Source: Flammeovirgaceae bacterium UBA5585 (lineage in GTDB: Bacteria > Bacteroidota > Bacteroidia > Cytophagales > Cyclobacteriaceae). Taken from it: a DNA stretch of 64,000 nt. Where the stretch lies: NCBI GenBank assembly GCA_002425185.1, contig DILT01000010.1, positions 496,001 through 560,000 of the forward strand, written 5' to 3'. Both the position numbers and the translations under genes were made by a program. The notes below the pieces were generated by a model that was not told where the DNA came from, did no database searches, and saw only the letters and a list, made by a program, of their open reading frames with translations. Below are positions 35,246 to 43,919 of this stretch, one piece after another (the stretch's first letter is position 1; each line of letters opens with the position of its first letter).

Positions 35246-35781
35246 ATTTTTGGTTCAATAAACTGAATGGGTATGCTTATTTTTGTTTTATCCCATAATA
35301 GCAAAAGATCGGCCACATTATTTCGCTGGTCAATTACTATCGTAAAAGCTTCATAGGTGGTATTACCGGTTTCGCCCACGGGCACATCAAAGCGTACTAA
35401 ATCGAGTTTGGCGTTGTAGTTATAGGATCCCCAAAGGCCATTTTCTTTATTGATGATGATAGTCCATTTTTCAGGTTCTGGTATTGTAAAAAGTGTATAG
35501 GTTCCTGCCGGTATCAGGTTTCCGCCTAAATAGGCATCGCGCGTTAAGGTTATTTCTGTAGCTTCATTGGCACCGGTTCGCCATACTTCATTAAAGGGCA
35601 CAAGTTTGCCAAATACTTCACGGCCGCGTTTGTGTGGCTGGCCGTAGGTGATTTTAATGTAGGTATCCTTATACTTTGCCGTTACAATAGCTGCCGGGCT
35701 TAAACGTGGTTTAATAGCTTGCTGTGCAGCGGCAACGTTGACCTCGAGGACGAGAAAGAGAAGAATTAGAATGCGATACAT
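35242..35781 (-). CDS. DUF2911 protein
   Basis: Protein of 179 residues from the ATG at 35781; an in-frame Met at 35793 is less likely because the signal peptide MYRILILLFLVLEVNVAAAQQ begins at the second. DUF2911 is seen in KPRLSPAAIV, VTAKYKDTYIKITYGQPHKR, GREVFGKLVPFNEVWRTGANEATEI and AGTYTLFTIP. The family is secreted and of unknown function. It is the promoter-proximal gene of a two-gene unit, divergent from the deaminase. Confidence 0.87.
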   Translation of the reverse strand: MYRILILLFLVLEVNVAAAQQAIKPRLSPAAIVTAKYKDTYIKITYGQPHKRGREVFGKLVPFNEVWRTGANEATEITLTRDAYLGGNLIPAGTYTLFTIPEPEKWTIIINKENGLWGSYNYNAKLDLVRFDVPVGETGNTTYEAFTIVIDQRNNVADLLLLWDKTKISIPIQFIEPKI

Positions 35782-35863
35782 TGTTTCAACCATCCGACAC
35801 CATTAACTTGGCGAATATAAACTGTTACCCAGTAATTAGTAAACGCTTCGTGCAAATCTACAG

Positions 35864-36346
35864 ATGACCCGACCAGCTTTTGATGATATTTTTATGGAAC
35901 TGGCAGTAAACCTTGCCAAACGGTCGCATTGTATCAAGCGTCATGTGGGGGCTGTGCTCACCAAGGATACGCGCATTATTTCTATCGGATACAATGGCCC
36001 GCCCTCAGGAACGCACAATTGTGATGAGGAGTGGCCTGAAAAGGGTTGTCCGCGCGATTCCAAGGGCGGCTGTTCGCTGGCCATACACGCAGAACAGAAT
36101 GCTATACTATATGCAGTGAAAAATAAAACGGCAGTAGAGGGTTCCACCTTATATGTTACCCTATCCCCATGCCTGGCGTGTGCCCGTATTATCTACTCTA
36201 TGGGTATTACACGGGTTATTTACCTGAACTCCTATGCCGAACACAAAGGTCTGGCCTCAGATGAGGGTGTCGATTTTCTGATTCGCTTTGGTGTGGAGGC
36301 TGTTAAATACCAGGGTCAGCTCACCAACGTAACACACATGATTTAA
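35864..36346 (+). CDS. Deoxycytidylate deaminase-like zinc enzyme
   Basis: Cytidine/dCMP deaminase family, 160 residues. The zinc site is H75-A-E77 (HAEQNA) with E77 as proton shuttle, and C103/C106 in PCLACAR. NGPPSG and the GCPRD...GGC insertion are characteristic of the dCMP deaminase/ComEB branch. It would turn dCMP to dUMP, feeding thymidylate synthesis (thyA lies 23 kb away). No competence gene is adjacent. It converges with a basic protein after 2 bp. Confidence 0.88.
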   Translation: MTRPAFDDIFMELAVNLAKRSHCIKRHVGAVLTKDTRIISIGYNGPPSGTHNCDEEWPEKGCPRDSKGGCSLAIHAEQNAILYAVKNKTAVEGSTLYVTLSPCLACARIIYSMGITRVIYLNSYAEHKGLASDEGVDFLIRFGVEAVKYQGQLTNVTHMI

Positions 36347-36348
36347 GA

Positions 36349-36678
36349 TTATGCTTGCTTTAAAGCCTTCTCAAGATCAGTAATTAGTTTAGCCGGAACA
36401 GCCTTTGCATTTTTTGCCTTTACTGTTTTCAGTACCGATAGTGCTATTGTGCAATTTTGAATAAGGCCCACCGGGTTTTTATCATAGCGATAGCTTCCCA
36501 GGCACCAGGCAATGTCGGCTTGCAGTTGTGGTTCAGCATTGAGTGCCTGAAGTTTTTCGATTACCTGTTCACTTACTTTATCGATCGATAGGGAAGGTGT
36601 GGCTTTAGCTTTACTGCGCGGAGCAGCAGCTTTTTTTGCAGGAGCTTGAGGTGATTTCTTTTCAGTTGCTTTAGCCAT
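36349..36678 (-). CDS. Small protein with histone H1-like basic tail
   Basis: Protein of 109 residues from the ATG at 36678 (three codons after another Met). The first 30 residues are Lys/Ala/Pro-rich (KKSPQAPAKKAAAPRSKAKA), like histone H1 tails. The rest (about 32-109) is a mixed helical region (SEQVIEKLQALNAEPQLQADIAWCLGSYRYDKNPVGL) that I do not recognise. Such tails often confer DNA or nucleic-acid binding. The role is unproven. Confidence 0.6.
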   Translation of the reverse strand: MAKATEKKSPQAPAKKAAAPRSKAKATPSLSIDKVSEQVIEKLQALNAEPQLQADIAWCLGSYRYDKNPVGLIQNCTIALSVLKTVKAKNAKAVPAKLITDLEKALKQA

Positions 36679-36822
36679 GACAGTCATTTTTGGTTGACGA
36701 ATGATAAAATTTCATTCAAAATTACAGACTTGAGGTAGGGTATTGCAAGTCAACAGTCTTTTAAATTTATGCAACCGTGTGAATGGATGTTAAACAAACA
36801 GAATAGGAACGCCATAAAAAGA

Positions 36823-36855
36823 CGAAAGGGAAGTAATTCTAAATTACTTCCCTTC
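36823..36855 (-). terminator. Rho-independent terminator after the Lys/Ala micro-protein
   Basis: An 11-bp perfect stem GGGAAGTAATT/AATTACTTCCC with loop CTA, followed on the minus strand by TTTCGTCTTTTTA. It lies 25 bases below the micro-protein stop. Confidence 0.8.
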
Positions 36856-36879
36856 GCAAAGTTTTTAGGGGTTACCTAA

Positions 36880-36948
36880 TTACTTCTTCTTCTTGGCAGC
36901 TTTCTTAGCTGTTTTCTTCTTTGCTGCCTTTTTCGCTTTCTTTGCCAT
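36880..36948 (-). CDS. Lysine/alanine micro-protein (22 residues)
   Basis: A tiny open frame that starts MAKKAKKAAKKK and consists of only Met, Ala, Lys and one Thr. Evidence that it is real: ATG start, stop, and a strong terminator immediately downstream on the same strand, in an otherwise empty 400-bp interval. The composition equals a histone H1-like tail with no globular part. It may condense or bind nucleic acid. It is unusually short, and the alternative is a structured non-coding transcript. Confidence 0.6.
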   Translation of the reverse strand: MAKKAKKAAKKKTAKKAAKKKK

Positions 36949-37086
36949 AGCGTTAAATGTTTAAGGTTAAAAAGTTGTGAAAAGTTATAACAAAAATTTA
37001 ATCCGCAAAAATTTTTTGATAAAATTTTTTGGCTGTGTGATTTTTTTAACAGTCCGATACTTCAAAATCGGGTAATCATTTTTAGT

Positions 37087-38109
37087 TCAAATGATGTTCA
37101 CTTCTGGTGTTAATTCAATTTCAAATTTTTGCTGAACTGATGTGCGAATGTTCATTGCAAGTGAAAAAATTTCTTCACCGCTGGCGTTATTGTAGTTCAC
37201 CAATACAAGTGGTTGATGTGCATGCACACCGGCATCACCAAATCGTTTTCCTTTCCATTCACATTGTTCAATCAACCAGGCTGCTGGAACTTTAACTAAT
37301 TGATTTTCAGTGGAATATCCGGGTATTTCCGGAAATATTTTTTTTAATGAATGATAGTGTTCTGCAGTGATGACCGGGTTCTTAAAGAAGCTTCCTGCAT
37401 TGCCAATAGCGGTTGGATCAGGAAGTTTTTTTCTGCGTATCGCAATGACAGCGTCACTGATGGATTGTATAGTTGGTGAAGTGATATGCATAGCATGAAG
37501 GGTGTCTTTAATCGCTCCGTATTCTGTGTTCAACAAGTGATTTTTTTTGGTTAAGGTTAAAGTAACACTTGAGATAAAAATTTTTCCTTTCAACTCTTTT
37601 TTGAACACACTTTCCCGGTATCCGAACTCGCACTCCGCGTTGGTAAAGGTTCGCAGCACTCCGGTTGCAAGATCAATTCCCTCTACCTTTTCAACAACGT
37701 CACATAGTTCTACACCATACGCTCCAATATTTTGCATGGGTGCAGCACCCATGGTACCGGGTATAAGTGATAGATTTTCGATTCCGCCCCAGTTATGCTG
37801 CACACAATACAACACGAATGGATGCCAGGGCTCACCTGACGCAATACGCAGCGTAATGGTATTGTCATTTTCTTCAATGGTGCTGGTGCCGTTTAGTTTA
37901 TTTTGAATAACAAGCCCGCTGAAGTCTTTTGTTAATAGTAAATTACTTCCCCCGCCTAATATGAGGTGCTTTTCGTTTTTAAAAATATCGGATTGGATGA
38001 GTTCACCCAGATCATCCCGGGATGCGACAGAAGTAAAATATTGGGCTTTCGCCTGGATGCCAAATGTATTGAAGGACTTAAGGTCGATGTTCTTTTGAAT
38101 TGCGATCAT
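37087..38109 (-). CDS. murB: UDP-N-acetylmuramate dehydrogenase
   Basis: Cytosolic FAD enzyme of peptidoglycan precursor synthesis. It reduces UDP-GlcNAc-enolpyruvate to UDP-MurNAc. About 340 residues from the ATG at 38109; TTG at 38115 is an alternative. Features: FAD-domain HLILGGGSNLLL, NLSLIPGTMGAAPMQNIGAYGVE, the catalytic serine in GNAGSFFKNP, and the C-terminal ELTPEVNII with its proton-donor glutamate. Length and domain order fit type I MurB. It is preceded by no close neighbour. Confidence 0.95.
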   Translation of the reverse strand: MIAIQKNIDLKSFNTFGIQAKAQYFTSVASRDDLGELIQSDIFKNEKHLILGGGSNLLLTKDFSGLVIQNKLNGTSTIEENDNTITLRIASGEPWHPFVLYCVQHNWGGIENLSLIPGTMGAAPMQNIGAYGVELCDVVEKVEGIDLATGVLRTFTNAECEFGYRESVFKKELKGKIFISSVTLTLTKKNHLLNTEYGAIKDTLHAMHITSPTIQSISDAVIAIRRKKLPDPTAIGNAGSFFKNPVITAEHYHSLKKIFPEIPGYSTENQLVKVPAAWLIEQCEWKGKRFGDAGVHAHQPLVLVNYNNASGEEIFSLAMNIRTSVQQKFEIELTPEVNII

Positions 38110-38196
38110 AAACAATAGACAACCGTGCGAAGGTGCATAAAAAACCTTAGGCGTCCTATACGCTATGCCAATGCAATGCGAGCAATAGCTTTTGAA

Positions 38197-39393
38197 TTAT
38201 TGTATCCCCGTCAGATCGCTGGCATCGATTTTTATCAAACAGATTCGTGGAAAGCGGCCGGCAATATAGGTGGTTCCACAAACGGCCAGTCCTCCATCTT
38301 CCGTTGTAATTACCTGGGCAATTTCAAATGGATTTGAAAACCCGAGATACTTACTGGTGAGGAAGGTTCCGGTAGCTTCATCGTAGAAGTATAAGCCTAT
38401 TTGTTTGGAGCGTGTATTACTTCCATAGACCAATACATTTTTCGTGTTGATGGTGGCCCGGATAATTTTCACTTTCGCATTGGGTTCAAGTTCGGGCAAT
38501 GTGTTTCCTCCGAGGTCCACGCTGGAGGAAGTTCCGGTTGGATTTAAAATAACATTGGGCAACAGGTAGTTATCACCGAAGTTAAACCGGGCACCGGCAA
38601 ATTTTGTGATTGATAGGGGCAGTAACGCACTAAAGCCCCCGTCATCCTGAATGCCTTGCACTACCCCACGCGGATCATTTTGGTTCAGATCAGTAAATAC
38701 CAGCGAGAATGTGTAATTGTAAAAGCCATTAAAGTAATACAGTCCGCCCGGAATCCGGCCTGCCTCAAAAGGATATTGCCTGCCTGTGCGGATGAAATGG
38801 TTAATAATGGGTTCTTCTACCTTGTCGCCTGCACCTATTGTAAATGCTTTGGATTGACTCACTGCACCGCTGGCAGTTACCACGGCTATAACGGATTGCT
38901 TAGTAAGGTGATCATAGGTGAGGAGCACGTAATTATTCCCATCCACCCGGGAGGCACAGGGGTAGTATAGATCTCCACCCACAGCCGAAATGTTCACACC
39001 CTCCAGGTTTGCATCGGTTTGTACCCGTTGTACCTGAAGGGTAAGGGGATCCATACAGAAAAAGTTATAGGTGTCGTTAATAAAGGCGAGCTGAGCGATG
39101 GGGTTAACATAGCTATCGTCTACTTCTATTTCCTTCACAAAGTTTCCATCCTTATCAGCCTTCATCAGGTAAATGCCTGTAAAGTTAGATTCGGCCAACC
39201 TGCGTCCACCCAGAATAAGGTATCCGCCATCGGGGGTTTGCACCATATCAATGGGGAAATAGTTTGTCGTAAACAGGTTGTTATCGTAAATCTTGGTAAA
39301 CGATTTTTGATCGAATTCAGGATTGGTTTCTTCTACACAAGAAGTAACCAGTAAAAATCCTGCCAGCAGGACGGAGAATAGCTGCTTTATCAT
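38197..39393 (-). CDS. Lipoprotein with propeller-like repeats
   Basis: Protein of 398 residues. Signal and lipobox (LLAGFLLVTSC, Cys19) precede a beta-rich domain with repeated strands such as MVQTPDGGYLILGGRR and VITTEDGGLAVCGTTYIAG, which recall kelch/NHL-type propeller blades (DGGYLILGG pattern). It is last in a four-gene run and overlaps the barrel gene by 4 bp. It may be displayed at the surface beside the barrel protein. Function unknown. Confidence 0.7.
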   Translation of the reverse strand: MIKQLFSVLLAGFLLVTSCVEETNPEFDQKSFTKIYDNNLFTTNYFPIDMVQTPDGGYLILGGRRLAESNFTGIYLMKADKDGNFVKEIEVDDSYVNPIAQLAFINDTYNFFCMDPLTLQVQRVQTDANLEGVNISAVGGDLYYPCASRVDGNNYVLLTYDHLTKQSVIAVVTASGAVSQSKAFTIGAGDKVEEPIINHFIRTGRQYPFEAGRIPGGLYYFNGFYNYTFSLVFTDLNQNDPRGVVQGIQDDGGFSALLPLSITKFAGARFNFGDNYLLPNVILNPTGTSSSVDLGGNTLPELEPNAKVKIIRATINTKNVLVYGSNTRSKQIGLYFYDEATGTFLTSKYLGFSNPFEIAQVITTEDGGLAVCGTTYIAGRFPRICLIKIDASDLTGIQ

Positions 39394-40280
39394 CGTTGAT
39401 CCAAAGTTTTAAATCCACTGGCCAGGTACCGCATTGGAAATAAACATCCGAATGAAAAGGCCAGATTGTTGAGTTTAATATCGTCCATAGCTTCACCAAT
39501 GCCTGAAAGCCGGTCGCTGCCAAAGCGGTTTTCGGTTGAGTTGATGAGGCTCATGCCTTTGCGGTACTGTATGTCCAGGTTTAACCGCACATTACCCAGA
39601 TTGTAGTTGGCACCAATACCACCTAAAAGTCCCCAATGATTTTGGGCAAAAAGATCTTTAGCACCGATAATCACCGGGTCGTTAATGAATTTGTTAGTAC
39701 CGCCCGAGGCGTAGTCTATACCCGAAACTTCCACAGACTTGTTGGCATTGATGAGGAACCCATAATAAACACCAACCTGCACATAAGGACGAAGTCGGTT
39801 ACCTATAATATCATATTTGAAGATCAATGGTATTTCAGCATGATCAACTTTTTGTTCATTGTCATAGGTCAACTCCAGCCGGTTTGAAGCATTTTCAGGA
39901 TCGCTCCACTCATAGTTATTGGAATAGGTAAAAAGCGAATGGCGGTAAGCCGGCTGCAGGCTGAAGGAAAATCCTTTGTAATAAAAACTCACCTCTAAAG
40001 TTACCTGGCTTCCAATAGCATTAAAGTTATCGTATGCTTTATCTGTTTGCGATGCGGGATAATTGCCCGGAGATAATGCCGAATAGCGTTTTTCCACAGA
40101 AACATCGGATAGGTTTACACCGGCTTTCAGGCCCAGCCACCATTGCTTATCCAAAAAGTTTCCTCCGGGTGCATTGGTCGCCCGACTGTTATAGGCTTGC
40201 GGAGTTTTCTTTTTGGGAGGCTGGCCAAAGGCAAGGGCAGCCATGAGCAGCAGTAAAGAAAGTGAGTAGAGTTTTTTCAT
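39390..40280 (-). CDS. Outer-membrane beta-barrel protein (PorT-like)
   Basis: Protein of 296 residues with signal (1-19, ending AFGQ). WWLGLKAGVNLSDVSV opens the barrel in a way typical of the porT/OMP_b-brl families, then follow alternating strands (FSFSLQPAYRHSLF, LRPYVQVGVYYGFLI, WGLLGGIGANYNLGNVRLNLDIQYRKG). The stop overlaps the lipoprotein start (ATGA), and it lies 3 bp from the DUF1501 gene, so all are one operon. The C-terminus is longer than an ordinary barrel end. Confidence 0.8.
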   Translation of the reverse strand: MKKLYSLSLLLLMAALAFGQPPKKKTPQAYNSRATNAPGGNFLDKQWWLGLKAGVNLSDVSVEKRYSALSPGNYPASQTDKAYDNFNAIGSQVTLEVSFYYKGFSFSLQPAYRHSLFTYSNNYEWSDPENASNRLELTYDNEQKVDHAEIPLIFKYDIIGNRLRPYVQVGVYYGFLINANKSVEVSGIDYASGGTNKFINDPVIIGAKDLFAQNHWGLLGGIGANYNLGNVRLNLDIQYRKGMSLINSTENRFGSDRLSGIGEAMDDIKLNNLAFSFGCLFPMRYLASGFKTLDQR

Positions 40281-40283
40281 CCG

Positions 40284-41984
40284 TTAATTAATCACAACAA
40301 GTTTTTTTGATTGCTCAAAGGCACCCATATTCATTTTATAAATATACAATCCTGCCGGAATTCCTGTCAGGTCTACCGGTATACTATGCTCACCCGGCTC
40401 AAAATTTTGTTTCACCAGGTGTTTTATGGGTTTGCCGCTGCGATCGTAAAGCATTACCTGTACTAAGCCCTCGGCATTGATCATAAAGGTAAAGGCGGTT
40501 TGGGCTTTTGCCGGATTGGGGTAGCAATCTCCTAAATAAAAGCGTTGTTGAACAAATGTATCAGTGCTGGAGATTACCTGAACCGCTAAGGGAAGGGGCT
40601 GATAAAATCCTCCTTCTTCGCGTGGGCCGTCAATGAAGTTTCCAAAAAAGATATCGTTATTGATTTTCTGTTCATCCACCAGCATCCAGTCTTTTAGCAG
40701 GTTGGCATATACCTGCCGGTAGTCGTATTGCATCTCAATATTATCGCGTGTCATGTCGGGTACATTGCCAATTACCCCGGGGTTAACCCCGCGTCCAAAA
40801 ACAAATATGGGTCCGCCAGTGCCGTGGTCGGTTCCATAACTTCCATTAGAATGCACTCTTCGCCCAAATTCTGATGTGGTAACGGTTAATACTCTGGATT
40901 CCAATCCACGAACCTTTAAATCATCCTGAAAGGCTTTCATAGCCGTTGATATGTGATACATCAGGGCAGCATGTATACCCATGGTTGGGTCATAACTTTC
41001 TACCTGCGATGCGTGTGTATCAAACCCGCCAATCTTTACCATAAATACTTTGGTCTTACAACCACCGGCCAGCAATCGTGCAATAAGTCTCAATTGCGGA
41101 GAAAGGTGATTTCGTTTGCTACCGGTAGGTGCATTGAATGGATAGACTTCCGGATAGGTGGTGGAGGTATTTCCTCCTGCCTGATACACTTCATACAAGC
41201 GCTTGGCGTAGTCATCGGTTTTCTTTTCCAGGCCGAGTATCCAATTCATTTCCTTTCCATAGGGCGAGCTGTCAAGGAATTCAGGAGGCTTGCCACGCGG
41301 ATCTATGTCCTTGTCCTGAAAGCCTTCGAGTTCTTCCACCAGGTTGGCAAAACCAACGGGATCATTGAGCGAAAGGGAAGTAGGAATATTATTTTCCTGA
41401 TGGAAGATCAGCGAAACATCGCTGCCCATTTCAATACCTAACGGATCGAGCATATCGTCATTTGGGAAATCAGCGGGGTACTCCAATGGAGCATATTCCT
41501 GCTGGAGGTATCGGCCCAACCATCCGGAAGAGAAATAGTCATCGGAGCCACCCCCCATAAACCAGATGTCGCGTCCGCGGAAGTGTGAGCCATTATTATT
41601 TCTGTACGATACACCCTGTACGAAGGCAACCTTACCCATATCGTACATGCCTTTCATGGCCTGCATATCAGGATGCAGCCCTACTTGTCTGTTGGACGGA
41701 AGGGTACTGTCTAATGGAATATATTTCCGTAAGCTGTTGCTTTTCGGAATGGCGATGTTTGCCCTGCGGCTATAATAGTGGTCATACTGCTCTACCGGTA
41801 TTAAGGAATTCAATCCATCATTACCACCGTGTAATTGGAGGATGATCAATACCCGGTCGCTGTCACCTTGTTGTGCCAGGCGCGACAGGGGGTTGTTGGC
41901 CATTACCTTTAACGGTATTCCATTTATAGCAAAGGGTAAGCTTAAGGCTAGCGGTATTTTTTTAAGGAAATTTCTGCGCTTCAT
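40284..41984 (-). CDS. DUF1501 protein with Tat-like signal and T9SS type A sorting domain
   Basis: Protein of 566 residues. The N-terminus KRRNFLKKIPLALSLPFA matches the twin-arginine motif RRxFLK, so folded export by Tat is suggested. The body is DUF1501, a member of the alkaline phosphatase/sulfatase-like superfamily: LQLHGGNDGLNSLIP, HPDMQAMKGMYDMGKVAFVQGV, IGGFDTHASQ, TTSEFGRRVHSN and TDHGTGGPIFVFG. The C-terminus (about 480-566) is a type A sorting domain with CYPNPAKAQTAFTF, LYDRSGKPI and IPAGLYIYKM. DUF1501 pairs with DUF1800 in many bacteria; their activity is not established. It is one base from the DUF1800 gene. Confidence 0.88.
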   Translation of the reverse strand: MKRRNFLKKIPLALSLPFAINGIPLKVMANNPLSRLAQQGDSDRVLIILQLHGGNDGLNSLIPVEQYDHYYSRRANIAIPKSNSLRKYIPLDSTLPSNRQVGLHPDMQAMKGMYDMGKVAFVQGVSYRNNNGSHFRGRDIWFMGGGSDDYFSSGWLGRYLQQEYAPLEYPADFPNDDMLDPLGIEMGSDVSLIFHQENNIPTSLSLNDPVGFANLVEELEGFQDKDIDPRGKPPEFLDSSPYGKEMNWILGLEKKTDDYAKRLYEVYQAGGNTSTTYPEVYPFNAPTGSKRNHLSPQLRLIARLLAGGCKTKVFMVKIGGFDTHASQVESYDPTMGIHAALMYHISTAMKAFQDDLKVRGLESRVLTVTTSEFGRRVHSNGSYGTDHGTGGPIFVFGRGVNPGVIGNVPDMTRDNIEMQYDYRQVYANLLKDWMLVDEQKINNDIFFGNFIDGPREEGGFYQPLPLAVQVISSTDTFVQQRFYLGDCYPNPAKAQTAFTFMINAEGLVQVMLYDRSGKPIKHLVKQNFEPGEHSIPVDLTGIPAGLYIYKMNMGAFEQSKKLVVIN

Positions 41985-41985
41985 G

Positions 41986-43752
41986 TTAGTGGAGTTGGTA
42001 TTCGGGGGATTGCATCATCGCATTAAATAAATTTTCAAGCTGGCGTCTCACGGTTTCAGGATCAAATCCGTTGGTCCATCGAATGGTCCAGGCGCCTTCC
42101 GGATTATCATCAATTTTGGGATTCTCCAGAAAGGAAACCAGGAAATAATTTAACCGCTCGGCAGTAATAGTAGCAGTATCATCTGCTGCCGTATCAAACG
42201 TTAGGTTATTGCTTATGGGCAACAGCAAACGGGCAAGTTCAATAATCAGGTTGCGGGCATTGGCTGCAACGGCAGGAGTGAAATTGGTTTGCACAAAATT
42301 CACCACATCAACTTTCAACATACCATCTTCCATTTCCGATACCAGTCTGCGGATAAACTCATACCGCCTGGCGAGGTAATTCACGGTTATCCAGCTTCGG
42401 TGATAAATCGGAAACTGGTGGTAGGCATCATATCCCGCAACATCAAAGGGTTGGTAAAACACCATGCCCTGGTTATCGGCCAACGCAATAATTTCACCGG
42501 TCTTTTGATAAAATGCTGAGGCGGAAACACTAATGTCGGGTATTTGATAATTAAAGAAACGGAGCGAACCAATAATCAGATCAAGGGGAGATTTTATTAT
42601 GCCACCAAAATTATCGTCATCCACACCAGCAGCTGCCTCGTAGAAATGCTGACTGCGTAAAAGATTTTCCACCACCGGCTGAAGTTTGAATCCGTTTGTG
42701 CGAAAGGTATTTGCCATTTCAGCGATAATGGTGTTATAGAGCGGAACGGGTATTTCATGATAAACATAAAACCGGTAGATTTTTCGGCAGATATGGCGTA
42801 GTGTTTCTTCCTGCTCGTAAAGCATGTCAATTAACTGACTGATTTCATCCAAGGCACTTTCCAGCGTTGGATTCGCCCCGTTCAGCAATGCTGGGTCGGG
42901 TTGAATAACGTATGGCAGACCCGTGTTTATGTCAATAAAACTGTCGCTGAATTGCTTAACACCATTGTCATGCCCGGTGGCGTTGGTATTGCTACCACGA
43001 ACTTTACCACGCGGCAGACTCGTGTCCGGATCGATATTGGAGAAAGTATTATCAAAATCGAAACCGGAGAGCACCCGTGCTGCGGCCTGTACATCCTGTT
43101 CTTTGTAAATGATATAATCACCCGGGCCCGGTGTTGGGGGGAGTGAACCTTCTAACCCACGGCCAATCGAGTATAGCTCAAATAACTCACGCGCATAGTT
43201 TTCATTCGGACTACCCTTTACGTTCAGGTTGCCGTCCAGCAAACGAAGCATGGCATTGTCGACACTTACCTTCTTCGTCAGTTCCCTGAAATTTACTTCC
43301 GGCAGTGCTGTTGCGTCCAGCGCAAACTGTCGATACAGCATGTTTTGAAAATACAGTGCCCGGCTGCTGCCAATTTTTTCCTGTATGGCGGTAAAGTGTG
43401 TATGTAAAAACATCACCAGTTTTTCGCGCACGGAGTATGCAAGGGACAACGCGGGTGGTACACCGGTGCTCATCATTTGTCCAACGAACCACTGTTTAAA
43501 ATACTCCTCATATTCAAATTCCATTTTTTCCGGATCGGTGACCCCGGTTATTACCCACTGACTATTTGTATCAGGATCTACAGGGATGGATGGGTCAGGA
43601 AGTACCTGGCGGAACAGAAGGTTGGTTGCCTGCAGCGGTGTGAGCAATGCAAACGCTTCAATTTGTTGTTTCGTAGGACCGAACGAAGCACGCCTTAACA
43701 GGTGTGCTGCACGATTGTATCCAAGGGTTCCGGAGTATTCGGGTAGTGGCAT
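41986..43752 (-). CDS. DUF1800 protein
   Basis: Protein of 588 residues. DUF1800 family marks are AAHLLRRASFGPTKQQIEAF (13-33), REKLVMFLHTHFTAIQEKIG, ENYARELFELYSIG, and the terminal NAMMQSPEYQLH. The family is of unknown activity and usually genetically linked to DUF1501, as here. No signal peptide is visible and an in-frame stop lies five codons upstream of the ATG, so the start cannot be moved back; unlike its partner it may stay inside the cell or use another route. It is the first gene of the four-gene operon. Confidence 0.88.
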   Translation of the reverse strand: MPLPEYSGTLGYNRAAHLLRRASFGPTKQQIEAFALLTPLQATNLLFRQVLPDPSIPVDPDTNSQWVITGVTDPEKMEFEYEEYFKQWFVGQMMSTGVPPALSLAYSVREKLVMFLHTHFTAIQEKIGSSRALYFQNMLYRQFALDATALPEVNFRELTKKVSVDNAMLRLLDGNLNVKGSPNENYARELFELYSIGRGLEGSLPPTPGPGDYIIYKEQDVQAAARVLSGFDFDNTFSNIDPDTSLPRGKVRGSNTNATGHDNGVKQFSDSFIDINTGLPYVIQPDPALLNGANPTLESALDEISQLIDMLYEQEETLRHICRKIYRFYVYHEIPVPLYNTIIAEMANTFRTNGFKLQPVVENLLRSQHFYEAAAGVDDDNFGGIIKSPLDLIIGSLRFFNYQIPDISVSASAFYQKTGEIIALADNQGMVFYQPFDVAGYDAYHQFPIYHRSWITVNYLARRYEFIRRLVSEMEDGMLKVDVVNFVQTNFTPAVAANARNLIIELARLLLPISNNLTFDTAADDTATITAERLNYFLVSFLENPKIDDNPEGAWTIRWTNGFDPETVRRQLENLFNAMMQSPEYQLH

Positions 43753-43907
43753 AGCGTAAAATGATCAATAGCGACAACTTTATCCTTTAAAATTCTAAAA
43801 TAAACTCATTTAGCAGATAAAGCGCAGATATAGCCGACTATTGTAGCTATTTTCCTTCAATTTTGATTTACCTCCAGTTTATATTAAGGTTAATTGTCGG
43901 TGGCCTG

Positions 43908-43915
43908 TAAATTTG
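43908..43915 (+). promoter_or_regulatory. Candidate -7 promoter element of the HMG-CoA lyase gene
   Basis: TAAATTTG fits TAnnTTTG exactly and ends four bases before the ATG at 43920. If used, the transcript would have almost no leader. Confidence 0.4.
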
Positions 43916-43919
43916 AAGC

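Noticed and set aside
37050..37070. Hairpin CCGAT/ATCGG below murB as a terminator
   Set aside because: The T-rich side lies on the strand opposite to murB transcription; no gene would use it.
37547..37906. 119-residue plus-strand frame within murB
   Set aside because: Antisense to well-conserved murB codons; no independent support.
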